NCBI RefSeq assembly: GCF_963676485.1
Contig: NZ_OY781114.1
Coordinates: forward strand, 4,232,501 to 4,296,500
Reading direction: 5' to 3'
Source of the DNA: an uncultured Cohaesibacter sp.
Lineage (GTDB): Bacteria > Pseudomonadota > Alphaproteobacteria > Rhizobiales > Cohaesibacteraceae
Length of the DNA stretch: 64,000 nucleotides
Shown here: piece after piece, positions 7,749-17,003 of the stretch
Layout of the letters: every line of letters starts with the position of its first letter
How positions within the stretch are numbered: the first letter of the stretch is position 1
Program-made: the position numbers and the translations under genes
Notes under the pieces: generated by a model
What the model was told of the DNA's origin: nothing
Seen by the model: the letters and a program-made list of their open reading frames with translations, nothing else
Databases searched by the model: none

Positions 7749-8836
7749 CAGGCGACCTCTTTTGCGCGCAGTTTGTTGCGCCACACAATGCGAATACGAT
7801 AGTGAATGAGTGTGTCACAGGCCAGAACATAGAAGAGCAGAATGCCCTGGAACGCCTTGGCTGTTTTTTCCGAAATGCCTAGATCCACCTGCGCGGCTTC
7901 GCCCCCCAGATAGGACAGAGCCAGCAAAAGCCCCGCAAAGATTGCGCCGATCGGATTAAGCCGGCCCAGAAAGGCCACGATGATGGCCGTGAAACCATAG
8001 CCAGGGGATATGGTTGGGCGCAGCTGGCCAATCGGTCCTGCGACTTCAAGGATACCGGCAAGACCTGTGAGCGCGCCAGACACAAGGAAGGCGAACACGG
8101 TCATCTTCTCCTTGGAGAAGCCGGCAAAATTCCCTGCCCTTGGGGTTTCACCAATGACCTTGATCTCAAACCCCTTGAGCGTGCGGATGAAAAGGATAAA
8201 GACGAGGATCGCGGCCACGACAGCAAAAACGGCACCGATATGCATGCGCCCGCCTTCAAACAGGCTTGGTGTCAGCGCGAAATCATTGAACAGGCGGCTT
8301 TCGGGGAAATTGTAACCGTCGGGGTCTTTCCAAGGGCCTCGCACGAGGAAATCAAGAAACAGCAGCGCCACATAGGTCAACATCAGGCTGGTCAGGATTT
8401 CGTTGGTGGCGAAGCGGTTTTTGAGCACAGCCGGAATATAGGCAAACAGAGCCCCGCCAGCGGCCCCCATGGCCAGCATGATCGGGAATACCGCATAATT
8501 CTGGAAATCCGGGAACATGATCGGCAAGACTGAGCCGAAAATGGCCCCCATGGTGAACTGGCCTTCTGCGCCGATATTCCAGTTGTTGGAGCGGTAGCAT
8601 ATGGTCAGGCCCACTGCGATCAGAATGAGTGGAGACGCCTTGACGACAAGCTCTTGCAAGCTCCAGGGGTCTAGCAGCGGTTCCACGAAATAGACATAGA
8701 GTGCCTTGCCGGGGTTAAATCCGAGCAAGCCGAACATGATGGCGCCCGTGATCAATGTCAGGATAATCGCCAGAACGGGCGACATCAGGGACATGACTTG
8801 GGATGGCGCCCCACGCTTTTGCATTTCAAGCCGCAT
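7748..8836 (-). CDS. BMP-type ABC transporter permease, first subunit
   Basis: This 362-residue inner-membrane permease (NupP/YufP type) contains the family block SPLILIAVGLTICYRSNNWNIGAEGQ and about nine membrane segments. The start at 8836 (MRLEMQKRG) has GGAGG six bases upstream and matches the usual MRLE beginning of the family. An ATG four codons earlier is possible. It overlaps the end of the ATPase gene by 11 nt. Confidence 0.88.
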   Translation of the reverse strand: MRLEMQKRGAPSQVMSLMSPVLAIILTLITGAIMFGLLGFNPGKALYVYFVEPLLDPWSLQELVVKASPLILIAVGLTICYRSNNWNIGAEGQFTMGAIFGSVLPIMFPDFQNYAVFPIMLAMGAAGGALFAYIPAVLKNRFATNEILTSLMLTYVALLFLDFLVRGPWKDPDGYNFPESRLFNDFALTPSLFEGGRMHIGAVFAVVAAILVFILFIRTLKGFEIKVIGETPRAGNFAGFSKEKMTVFAFLVSGALTGLAGILEVAGPIGQLRPTISPGYGFTAIIVAFLGRLNPIGAIFAGLLLALSYLGGEAAQVDLGISEKTAKAFQGILLFYVLACDTLIHYRIRIVWRNKLRAKEVA

Positions 8837-10415
8837 TGGAGCCTCCATCTTCAGGCGTTCCTTGGGAGGGGACCGACAGATCTATGCCTTCTGGTGCATC
8901 ACCATGCACCCCACCCATGAGTAGGCCAACTTTTTCAAGGGTCATTTCTTCAACCGGCTTGGCTTCAGACAGGGAGCCTTTGTTGATGACCGCGATACGG
9001 TCTGCAATTTCGAAAATCTCATCAAGGTCCTGAGAAATAACCAGAACGGCGGTGCCTTTTCTGGCCAGATCAATCAGCGACTGTCGGATGAGCGCCGCAG
9101 CGCCTGCATCCACGCCCCAGGTTGGCTGGGAAACGATCAGGATGGTTGGGGAGCGATCTATCTCGCGTCCGACAACGAATTTCTGCAGGTTGCCACCGGA
9201 GAGGCTCCCCGCATTCGGGTCTGGTTCACCCTTGCGAATATCAAAATTCTCGGCGATCCGTTGACCAACCTTGCCGGTTTTCGTGCGCTTGATGAACATC
9301 CCCCTGCGGGTCATCGATGGCACGTCGGAACCATGACGGGTCAGGAGGACATTTTCTGACAGACGCAGAGAAGGTACAACGGCATGACTAAGCCGTTCTT
9401 CTGGCACAAAGGCGGCACCGAGCTTTCGGCGCAAGGTGATGCTTTTGTTTCCGACTTTCTCGTCATCGATCACGACCGCATCGGCCAGAGTGGCCCGCTC
9501 GCCAGAAATGGCATCGAAAAGCTCAGACTGTCCATTGCCTGCTACTCCGGCAATGGCAACGACCTCACCGCCCTTGAGCGAAAGGTTTATATCTTTGAGT
9601 TCTATGGCAAATGGCCCTGAAGCGGGTAAATCCAGATGCTCCAGTTGCAATCTAACCGGCGCATCGGACAGATCTGCCTTTTCACGTTCAACGGACTTAA
9701 CGTTCGAGCCGACCATAAGGCTGGCGAGCGAAGAGGCCGTTTCCTCGGACGGTGTGCACTGGGAGACCAGCTTGCCATGCCGCAGAATAGTCGCCGTATC
9801 ACAAATGCGCTGCACCTCTTCCAGCCTGTGGCTGATATAGAGGATCGAGCGCCCCTCGCTCGCCAAGCGCAGGAGCGTCTTGAACAGCAATTCCGCTTCC
9901 TGCGGGGTCAACACAGAGGTTGGCTCATCCATGATGATGAGCTGAGGGTCTTGCAAAAGGCAGCGAACGATTTCAATACGCTGGCGTTCCCCCACGGACA
10001 GATCGGCGACAAGATTATGGGCCTTGAGCGGTAACCCATATTCGTTGCTCACCTGTTCAATGCGCTTGGAGAGGGCCGCCATCTTCTGCCCTTTGGGCAA
10101 CGCCAAGGCGATATTCTCAACGACCGTCATGCTGTCGAACAAGGAAAAATGCTGAAAAACCATGCCGATACCGAGCTTTCTTGCTTCGGCGGGGTCTTTC
10201 AGCTGGACGTCTTTGCCTTTCCAGATGATTGCGCCCGCAGTGGGCTCAAGAGATCCGTAAAGCATTTTAACAAGGGTCGATTTGCCTGCACCATTTTCGC
10301 CCAAAAGAGCGTGGATTTCGCCCGGTTGCACGACCAGATCCACGGCGTCATTGGCCAGCAGAGTGCCAAAGCGCTTGGTAAGGCCTTTGGCTTCAAGAAG
10401 GGGAGCTGATGTCAT
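8826..10415 (-). CDS. BMP-type ABC transporter ATPase with two ABC domains
   Basis: This is a double-cassette ATPase of the sugar/nucleoside type (about 529 residues). The first domain has GENGAGKST, LSVGERQRIEIVR and LIIMDEPTSVLTP. The second is degenerate in Walker A (GVAGNGQSE) but keeps the signature region LSGGNLQKFVVGRE and ends VSQPTWGVDAGA in place of a classical Walker B. This asymmetry is normal for the family. The start at 10415 (MTSAPLLEAKGLTKRFG) fits homologues; an in-frame ATG at 10463 would add 16 residues. It is the first gene of the operon. Confidence 0.88.
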   Translation of the reverse strand: MTSAPLLEAKGLTKRFGTLLANDAVDLVVQPGEIHALLGENGAGKSTLVKMLYGSLEPTAGAIIWKGKDVQLKDPAEARKLGIGMVFQHFSLFDSMTVVENIALALPKGQKMAALSKRIEQVSNEYGLPLKAHNLVADLSVGERQRIEIVRCLLQDPQLIIMDEPTSVLTPQEAELLFKTLLRLASEGRSILYISHRLEEVQRICDTATILRHGKLVSQCTPSEETASSLASLMVGSNVKSVEREKADLSDAPVRLQLEHLDLPASGPFAIELKDINLSLKGGEVVAIAGVAGNGQSELFDAISGERATLADAVVIDDEKVGNKSITLRRKLGAAFVPEERLSHAVVPSLRLSENVLLTRHGSDVPSMTRRGMFIKRTKTGKVGQRIAENFDIRKGEPDPNAGSLSGGNLQKFVVGREIDRSPTILIVSQPTWGVDAGAAALIRQSLIDLARKGTAVLVISQDLDEIFEIADRIAVINKGSLSEAKPVEEMTLEKVGLLMGGVHGDAPEGIDLSVPSQGTPEDGGSNAA

Positions 10416-10633
10416 CACGACCTGTTTACAGAGCTTGTTTGACCGATTTTCCGTCATTCCCATAAATGCAAAACACTGAATGCTTCTTCAGCAGCCAGTG
10501 TTGCGGCGGAAAATCGCCAGTCTTATTACAGCTTGGGTTCTCACTCTGTTTAAGTGACAATGAAGTGACAATCCATACGCAAAAACCTTTTCGGCGCTAA
10601 AATTTTGACCTTTTACCGAATTTTTTGAACGGA

Positions 10634-10663
10634 ATTTAATCAAGTCTAATTATTGTGCACAAT
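10634..10663 (-). promoter_or_regulatory. Candidate promoter and 12-bp palindrome, BMP operon
   Basis: On the minus strand TTGTGC (10657-10662) and TTAAAT (10634-10639) are 17 bp apart, pointing to the ATPase gene. The -35 box lies inside the perfect palindrome ATTGTGCACAAT (10652-10663), which resembles GntR-type half sites (TTGT...ACAA). The leader would be about 210 nt. The rest of the 10416-10723 gap shows nothing else I can support. Confidence 0.45.
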
Positions 10664-10723
10664 TCGTGATCAGTCGCTATTTGACCGTTCTCTTTATGCG
10701 CCTGATTGACCGGAAAACGCTGC

Positions 10724-11641
10724 TCAGGAAAAGCGATTGTTGAAGAACTGCTGAGCGTGGGTCAGGAACATCGCCGGGGCGAGTTTCAGCTTGCGTTGCT
10801 GATGGGTCAAGATAGACAGCGTATTATAGTGCAATTGCTCGTTGGTGAGCGGAACAAAACGCAATTCGGAGTGATCAAGCGAGTCGTTCAGCCCAATTCG
10901 GGTTTGAAAACAGACTCCTAGATCGCGGGCTGCCAACCTGCGCATCATCTGAAGTGTGCTGACTTCGGCGAAAATGGATGGCTCTGTTTCCGTTTTGGAA
11001 AGCAAACGATCCAGAGCTGTGCGCAAGGAAAGGCCGCGCGAAGGCAGAATGATCGGGAAATCCAGGCAATCTTCAAAACAGCAAGAATCCATCTGTGCGA
11101 GTGGGTGATTCTTGTTCACCACAGCACCAATCTCAAATGGATGGGAATAATTAACTGCCAGCAGGTCTTCATCTGGCGGATCAAAACAAAAGCCGATATC
11201 GGCATCGGAATCGATGATCTGGCGCGCGATATTGTCAGAATGGGTGACCGTGATCCTGAGCTGGATGTCGGGATAGCTCTTGCCAAAGGATGCGGCAAGA
11301 TCGGACAGCAGCTCAGTGGCGACGCTTTCCACGCTGGCAATGCGCACGATCCCGCGCTTGAGGCCGCGCAGAGCGTCCAGTTCGGAAGTTGTCTGCTCGA
11401 AATCACGCAAAACATGGGTGACATGGCGCAGGAGAATTTCTCCCGCGGGGGAAAGCTGCAACCGCCGCCCTACCCGTTCGAACAGTGGCACGCCAAGGCT
11501 CTCTTCGAGCCAGAGAATCTGTCGGTTGACGGCTGAGGAGGCAACATTGAGCTCTCGGCTCGCTGCGCGAATTGCACCATGCTCGGCAACCGCAGCAAAA
11601 TAACGCAAAGCCGGAGAATAAAGAAGACGAGCGCGGTCCAG
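10724..11641 (-). CDS. LysR-family transcriptional regulator with unusual start
   Basis: The N-terminal winged helix reads LLYSPALRYFAAVAEHGAIRAASRELNVASSAVNRQILWLEESLG, followed by a LysR substrate-binding domain (about 295-305 residues in all). The frame is open upstream of the conserved YSPALRYF block to a TAG but contains no ATG or GTG. The first TTG (11606-11608) lies within this block and has no ribosome site. AAGGAG (around 11648-11653) is ideally placed for CTG at 11639-11641, or ATT at 11642-11644. I therefore place the start at 11641. It lies directly upstream of the BMP transporter operon on the same strand, which suggests but does not prove that it regulates it. Confidence 0.8.
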   Translation of the reverse strand: MDRARLLYSPALRYFAAVAEHGAIRAASRELNVASSAVNRQILWLEESLGVPLFERVGRRLQLSPAGEILLRHVTHVLRDFEQTTSELDALRGLKRGIVRIASVESVATELLSDLAASFGKSYPDIQLRITVTHSDNIARQIIDSDADIGFCFDPPDEDLLAVNYSHPFEIGAVVNKNHPLAQMDSCCFEDCLDFPIILPSRGLSLRTALDRLLSKTETEPSIFAEVSTLQMMRRLAARDLGVCFQTRIGLNDSLDHSELRFVPLTNEQLHYNTLSILTHQQRKLKLAPAMFLTHAQQFFNNRFS

Positions 11642-11820
11642 AATGCTGCTCCTTGGTTTGGTGTTTTTATGCTATGACATTGACATATATAGGAGGATGA
11701 AACAAGCGTGACAGATTGCCAAGCGCTGTGGCTTGTTCACATTGTGTGTAATGCAACGCCTAGAAATGGCAACATGGAAAGAGGTCACCCCCTTCCCTCG
11801 CCCGATATCCGGCGCTGCTT

Positions 11821-12594
11821 TCAAACCGCACTTTCAGATGTATGGTCGGCTTTCATCTCGGCGAGCTTTTTGCGCCGTCTGGCATCCAGAGCGATGATAT
11901 TGAGAAACTCGACCAAAACCGCAAAGCCCATCATGGCGTAGATATAACCGCGCGGAATATGCATGCTCAGGCCATCGCCCAGCAGAGCAAAACCAATCAG
12001 CATCAGAAAGCTAAGGGCCAGCATCTTGGTCGTTTGATGCACATTGATGAAGCGCGCAATGGGGCCTGAAGCGGCATACATGATGATCATGGCAATCACC
12101 ATGGCTGCGATCATGATTTCGATATGCTCGGCCATGCCGATGGCAGTGACAATCGAATCGATGGAGAAGACCAGATCGATAATTATGATCTGAAGGATGG
12201 CTGCGCCGAAGACATATTCGGTTTTTCCGGTGCGGATCTTGGCCTCTTCCTCATGACTGAATTCCAGCTCAAGGTGAATTTCTGTCATGGCCTTGTAGAT
12301 AAGGAAGACGCCGCCTGCGATCATGATGATGTCTCTCCACGAAAAGGCATGGTCAAACAGCGTGAAGACGGGTTCGGTGAGGCCGATCAGCCAGGAAAGG
12401 GCAAACAGGAGGCCAATGCGGAAGACAAGGGCGAGCAGGATGCCGATGGCGCGGGCGCGCTTACCCATCTGGGCGGGAAGCTTGCTGACAAGCACGGAAA
12501 TGAACACGACATTGTCGATGCCCAAAACGATTTCCATGGCTGTAAGGGTGAGCAGGCTAGCCAGAATGGTGGGGTCTAGCAGATCAGGAAACAT
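11821..12594 (-). CDS. TerC-family integral membrane protein
   Basis: This 257-residue protein of the TerC/YkoY family is associated with tellurium resistance or Mn(II) export in characterised relatives. The family signature TAMEIVLGIDNVVFISVLV, with its conserved Glu and Asp in the membrane, is near the N-terminus. The matching IIIDLVFSIDSIVTAIGMA with two Asp comes later, in a protein with about seven membrane segments. The ATG at 12594 (MFPDLLDP) is preferred; an upstream TTG at 12615 is possible. The metal ion is not deducible. Confidence 0.88.
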   Translation of the reverse strand: MFPDLLDPTILASLLTLTAMEIVLGIDNVVFISVLVSKLPAQMGKRARAIGILLALVFRIGLLFALSWLIGLTEPVFTLFDHAFSWRDIIMIAGGVFLIYKAMTEIHLELEFSHEEEAKIRTGKTEYVFGAAILQIIIIDLVFSIDSIVTAIGMAEHIEIMIAAMVIAMIIMYAASGPIARFINVHQTTKMLALSFLMLIGFALLGDGLSMHIPRGYIYAMMGFAVLVEFLNIIALDARRRKKLAEMKADHTSESAV

Positions 12595-12637
12595 GTGCAG
12601 GTCGCTTTCTTGCAAAGAATGCCGTCAGGATCTGCTG

Positions 12638-13333
12638 TTAGCTTGCGGGTCTAATCCTGCGGAAATGGAGTAATGGTCCTATGGCGAACAGATAGATACC
12701 ACTTATCGCCAAGACAATACGATCCAAGGATGTCGGCACCATGTTATTGAAAACAACATGACAGGCAAACACCGACCAGATGGCCACGAATACCAGTGTG
12801 AGCGGGCGCAAGGATTTCACCCGAACCGGATGCACGAATTCGACGGGAATGAATTGGGCAGCAGCCAGCAAAGCGATGGCGATGAAACCGATCACTGGAT
12901 TTGGTGTGAAGAGGAAATAGTAAAACAGAACCCCGTTCCACACTGCCGGAAAGCCGCGAAATGCGTTTGACGGGCATTTCATCTGATCATTGGCAAAATA
13001 CAAACCGCCAGATACCACAATGATGGCGCCAGCTATGAGCGAATAAGGCATCGGCATCAAATCCGCTTTCATGAAGGCAAAAGCGGGAATGAACACATAG
13101 GTCGCATAGTCGATGACGAAATCAAGACTGTTGCCGCTCCAGTTTGGCAAAATCTGTCTGACTTTCATCTTGCGCGCAATAGGCCCATCGATGCCATCGA
13201 CGAACTGTGCGGCGAGCAGCCAGAAGAACAAGGCTGTCCAATCGCCGTTCGAAGCGGCCAATGTTGCCAGAAGGGCAAATGCTGCACCAGAGGCAGTCAA
13301 CAGATGAACTAGAAACGCGGTTTGTTTTTGCAT
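12638..13333 (-). CDS. pcs: Phosphatidylcholine synthase
   Basis: This 231-residue membrane enzyme condenses choline directly with CDP-diacylglycerol to make phosphatidylcholine, a pathway characteristic of Rhizobiales and their relatives. The CDP-alcohol phosphotransferase motif appears in its Pcs form: DGIDGPIARK, then LPNWSGNSLDFVIDYATY, giving the DG...AR...G...D...D metal-binding pattern near residues 46-75. Length and about eight hydrophobic segments match known Pcs proteins. It lies between a TerC and a DUF2182 gene on the same strand. Confidence 0.92.
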   Translation of the reverse strand: MQKQTAFLVHLLTASGAAFALLATLAASNGDWTALFFWLLAAQFVDGIDGPIARKMKVRQILPNWSGNSLDFVIDYATYVFIPAFAFMKADLMPMPYSLIAGAIIVVSGGLYFANDQMKCPSNAFRGFPAVWNGVLFYYFLFTPNPVIGFIAIALLAAAQFIPVEFVHPVRVKSLRPLTLVFVAIWSVFACHVVFNNMVPTSLDRIVLAISGIYLFAIGPLLHFRRIRPAS

Positions 13334-13397
13334 GCGCTGTCCCTATCCCAAACTGCATCCGGACGCAATCGGAAACATCAGGCATCCGCTACAAAAA

Positions 13398-14393
13398 TCA
13401 AATGCCGAGAATTGTTCGCCCTGCCGGAGAGATAGAGAGCACCAAAAGTCCCCATAATATAAGGAAAACCCCGATGCCGCGCGTGACCCATGGATTGGGA
13501 ACGACCTTCTCTATTGCCATCAATAGTCCAAGGATCGCCATCCATATGACATTCATGACGCCGACCGCAAACATGACGATCATAAGCGCCCATGTGCAAC
13601 CGGTGCAGAAGAGCCCTTGCTCCAGCCCCATGACGTATGAGCCCGCAAAAGACCGAAAGAAGCCTTTCTCAGTGCGTCGGTTGAAATAGGGAAAGGGCAA
13701 TTGGCAGCGCAGCAGACAGGCCTGCTTTGCAGCCGTGAACTGGTAAAGGCCCGCGAGCAGCAACGTGCTGGCAGAAAAAACCATCGAGGCTGGCGCCATT
13801 ACTGGCGACATGGTCTGGATTTCCGTAAGGCCCCATTGCAGCATGGTGGCAAGAAAGGCAAAGCCGATCCATATGCTCAGATAGCCAAGGGTTAGCAGAA
13901 GCACGGAAAATGGACCAGCCTTTCTGCCCTTTGCTTCCTGCACAGACGCGTAGCTCTTGAGGATTGGAGCCGCAGTTGGCAGCATCATGGCTATGGCCAT
14001 CATGACCCACATGGCAAAGACGATGATCAGATCCTGCAGCCCCCAGGCATCCTGACTGGGCATCCCGAAGTGGCCGATGGCTGCTGAAGGAGCGCATACT
14101 GCGGCGATGAAGGCACGGGTCGTCGGGTCCAGACTCTCAAAACCGTTAAAGGCGTTAAAGGCTGACATGCCAGGCCCCAGCGCTCTCATGTCCATGTCAG
14201 GAGCCATATCGACCACCATGGCAAACAGATAGAACCAGGCAAAAAGCGAGGCTGCTGCTATGGCCAGAAAAAGCGCGATACGCGGTTTGGCTTCAGCGGC
14301 TGCTAAATCGGGATGTTCCGCACGGAAGCGGGCCATCTGCATTTGCAATTCCTTGGCGCTGCTGGTGTCAAAAAAATTCCCCAATAGACTCAT
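13398..14393 (-). CDS. DUF2182 predicted metal-binding membrane protein
   Basis: This 331-residue polytopic membrane protein of the DUF2182 family has the conserved helix VMMAIAMMLPTAAPIL near residue 145. A QFTAAKQACLLRC segment follows near residue 220, and the cysteine/Trp-rich FCTGCTWALMIVMFAVGVMN near 265. The function is unknown; Cys and Met enrichment suggests metal handling, which is an inference. It is encoded just upstream of pcs on the same strand with a 64-nt gap. Confidence 0.82.
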   Translation of the reverse strand: MSLLGNFFDTSSAKELQMQMARFRAEHPDLAAAEAKPRIALFLAIAAASLFAWFYLFAMVVDMAPDMDMRALGPGMSAFNAFNGFESLDPTTRAFIAAVCAPSAAIGHFGMPSQDAWGLQDLIIVFAMWVMMAIAMMLPTAAPILKSYASVQEAKGRKAGPFSVLLLTLGYLSIWIGFAFLATMLQWGLTEIQTMSPVMAPASMVFSASTLLLAGLYQFTAAKQACLLRCQLPFPYFNRRTEKGFFRSFAGSYVMGLEQGLFCTGCTWALMIVMFAVGVMNVIWMAILGLLMAIEKVVPNPWVTRGIGVFLILWGLLVLSISPAGRTILGI

Positions 14394-14598
14394 CCGGACA
14401 CCGCCTTTTCTTCGTAAGTGGATTCACGCTGTCATATGAACCGGACTTGGTGCAAATTGCAAGTTAGTCATGGTGCCATAGAGGAAGGGGCAAGGCCTAT
14501 ATCTCGCACCAATCAGGCTGGATTTTCTGCCTTTCACAGGCTAAGAAACGGGCTAATACAAAATGATCCTGCGGAATCAGACCGCAAAGGGAGCTGTC

Positions 14599-15828
14599 AT
14601 GTCGCACATGAGAAAAGTGGATGTTGCTGTTGTTGGAAGTGGACCTGCGGGGCATGTTGCCGCGATCCAGATGGCAAAGCTCGGGCTCTCCTGCGTTCTG
14701 ATCGGGCCGGAGCATAGCGGCGAAGACGGACGGACCACGGCCCTGTTGGGCAGTTCAGTGCCTTACCTTCAAAGTCTCGGGCTCTGGGACGCGATTGCAG
14801 CCGAAGGGCAAGCCCTCAGGGTCATGCGTCTCATCGACGACACCGGCCGCCTTTTCAAGGCGCCAACAACAGAATTTGATAGCTCCGAGATCGAGCTTGA
14901 TGCGTTTGGCTATAATATTGATAACAATCGCCTCGTCGCCACCCTGCATGCTGCTTTGGAAGTGCAGGACCCGGAGCACCTGATACAGGACAAGCAGTTC
15001 GCCCGTTCAGTGCGGTTGGAGCATGATGAGGCCAGAATAGAGATGGAAGACGGCTCCATCTGGCAGGCGCGACTCGCCATCGCCGCCGACGGACGCAAAT
15101 CCATCGTGCGGGACGCCGCCGGTATAGAGATGCGCAAATGGACCTATCCGCAAACGGCCCTGGTGGTCAATCTGCATCACCCTTCAACGCCGCACAATAA
15201 TGCCTCCACAGAGTTTCACACCAAGACAGGTCCATTCACGCTGGTTCCTTATCGTGATGGGGTAACGTCCAGCCTCGTTTGCGTTGTTTCCGATGATGAC
15301 GCCGAACGCCTCAAGGGGATGTCGCGGCAGGCGTTGGCGCTTGAGTTGGAGCAGAGAGCACATTTCATCTATGGCGCTTTCAGCGTGATCTCCGATCCGC
15401 AGAGTTTCCCGCTTTCCGGCATGATCGCAAAGACCTTCTATGGCCCGCGCTCGGTATTGATAGCAGAGAGCGCCCATGCCTTTCCGCCTATCGGGGCTCA
15501 GGGACTTAACCTGACCCTTCGGGATATCTCGACCCTGGCAGACGTCATTCGGGAAAACGGTATCGAAGATCCCGGCGCTGAGGAGGTTGTGCAAACCTAT
15601 GGGCACAGTCGGCGCAGCGATATCTGGTCTCGGACTGCTGGCGTGCATATGCTCAATATGTCGCTTATCTCCGCCCTGCCCCTTGGACAAGGCGCCCGCA
15701 CTGCAGGGCTGGCATTGGCAAATATGGTGCCCTCTCTGCGCAAGCTGATGATGAAGGCGGGGCTGGATGCTCCAACCAAAATTGGCTGGAGCGCAGACGC
15801 CATGCGCAAACCAGAAAAGCATTCCTAG
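14599..15828 (+). CDS. UbiH/UbiF-family FAD-dependent hydroxylase
   Basis: This 409-residue flavoprotein monooxygenase has the N-terminal dinucleotide motif VAVVGSGPAGHVAAIQMA. A DG motif is near residue 165 (AIAADGRKSIVR). The second FAD motif near residue 290 is FYGPRSVLIAESAHAFPPIGAQGLNLTLRDI, the family's GDAAH...P..GQG..L pattern with Glu-Ser in place of Gly-Asp. Members hydroxylate the ubiquinone ring; the exact position cannot be told from sequence. The ATG at 14599 has AAAGGGAG upstream and is preferred over 14563. Confidence 0.85.
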   Translation: MSHMRKVDVAVVGSGPAGHVAAIQMAKLGLSCVLIGPEHSGEDGRTTALLGSSVPYLQSLGLWDAIAAEGQALRVMRLIDDTGRLFKAPTTEFDSSEIELDAFGYNIDNNRLVATLHAALEVQDPEHLIQDKQFARSVRLEHDEARIEMEDGSIWQARLAIAADGRKSIVRDAAGIEMRKWTYPQTALVVNLHHPSTPHNNASTEFHTKTGPFTLVPYRDGVTSSLVCVVSDDDAERLKGMSRQALALELEQRAHFIYGAFSVISDPQSFPLSGMIAKTFYGPRSVLIAESAHAFPPIGAQGLNLTLRDISTLADVIRENGIEDPGAEEVVQTYGHSRRSDIWSRTAGVHMLNMSLISALPLGQGARTAGLALANMVPSLRKLMMKAGLDAPTKIGWSADAMRKPEKHS

Positions 15829-15962
15829 CCTGTTTGGTGGCGTGCGCTGTTTGTTGACCGGGCAAGCTTTTCACATTGAGCATTGCGCTTTTGTCTCACT
15901 GAGCTAAAAAGAGCCGATATCGCACCGTCCGGTGGTTAAACAAAAGGCCGTAGGTAATTTGA

Positions 15963-16835
15963 ATGAAGACCATCACGCTGGCTCATCGCGTTGAATTTGC
16001 GCTTTTGATGTTCGTCATCTTTATTCTGCGCTCTATGCCGCTTTCTGTGGCTTCCGGGTTTATGGGGTGGCTCTGGCGTTTCATTGCGCCGCGTCTCAGG
16101 AGGCAAAAGCGTGCGATGGAGCATCTTCGCCTTGCATTTCCTGAAAAGTCTGAGGATGCCCTCTATGCGATTACGCTTGGCATGTGGGAGAATCTCGGGC
16201 GCACCTTTGCTGAAGCGATTCTGGCAGACAAGATTGCCGAACGTATGGACGAACTGGTCGAGCAGCCGGAGAATTACCGGCTCATCGTGGACGAGATTAA
16301 GCGATCCGGCGGGGTGATCGTTTCGCTTCATTCGGGCAACTGGGAACTGGGCGGAGCCATTTCTTCTCACAACGGTTTTGATTGCTCTGTTGTGATGCAG
16401 AAGCTCAAGAATCCGCTGGTTCACGACTATATGGTCCGAAAACGTGCCGAAACCTTCAGTGGCGGCGTGTTTGTCAAGGGAGACCGCGCTGGCATGCGGG
16501 CGTTGACCTCTGTTTCGGGCGGAACGGCGGTGGCGATTATGGGTGATCTGCGCGATCGTCATGGGGCCGTGCTCAACTTTTTTGGACGCCCTGCTCCCAC
16601 GAATAGCTTCCCGGCCCGCCTGGCGCGCAAAAAGGGCGCGCCCCTGATCGCGCTGCGCATTAAGCGAACTAAAGGCATTCATTTCAAGGTTCAGGCAGAA
16701 ATCGTTCCGATGCCACATAGCGACAATGTGGAAGATGATATTCTGCAAGCGGTGATCGCCGAGCAGGCCCTGTTTGAACAATGGATCTTAGAGGCGCCAG
16801 AGCAATGGATGTGGGCGCACCGTCGTTGGGGCTAG
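15963..16835 (+). CDS. Lipid A biosynthesis acyltransferase (LpxL/HtrB family)
   Basis: This 290-residue inner-membrane acyltransferase adds secondary acyl chains to the lipid A precursor. It has a hydrophobic N-terminal anchor and the catalytic H(X4)E motif HSGNWE near residues 123-128. The conserved block GDLRDRHGAVLNFFGRPAPTNSFPARLAR lies near 195-225, and the protein ends WMWAHRRW, as the family does. Which acyl chain is used cannot be read from sequence. Confidence 0.88.
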   Translation: MKTITLAHRVEFALLMFVIFILRSMPLSVASGFMGWLWRFIAPRLRRQKRAMEHLRLAFPEKSEDALYAITLGMWENLGRTFAEAILADKIAERMDELVEQPENYRLIVDEIKRSGGVIVSLHSGNWELGGAISSHNGFDCSVVMQKLKNPLVHDYMVRKRAETFSGGVFVKGDRAGMRALTSVSGGTAVAIMGDLRDRHGAVLNFFGRPAPTNSFPARLARKKGAPLIALRIKRTKGIHFKVQAEIVPMPHSDNVEDDILQAVIAEQALFEQWILEAPEQWMWAHRRWG

Positions 16836-17003
16836 GCCAAGCTCCTCTCCTTTGTCACACCCCTTTTTCTACCCCTTCCGTATCTTCCCCTACAGTCTTA
16901 TTGCGCTGCAGCAATTTTTGCGTTGCAAATAGGCCCAAGGATGACGCTGCCCGATTGGCTGGAATGCAGAGCTTATCGCGCTGGCGCGGATTACGGGAGA
17001 TAG

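Noticed and set aside
11708-11941. 77-codon plus-strand frame near the LysR gene
   Set aside because: It overlaps the 3' end of the TerC gene and has a low-complexity translation and no supporting signals.
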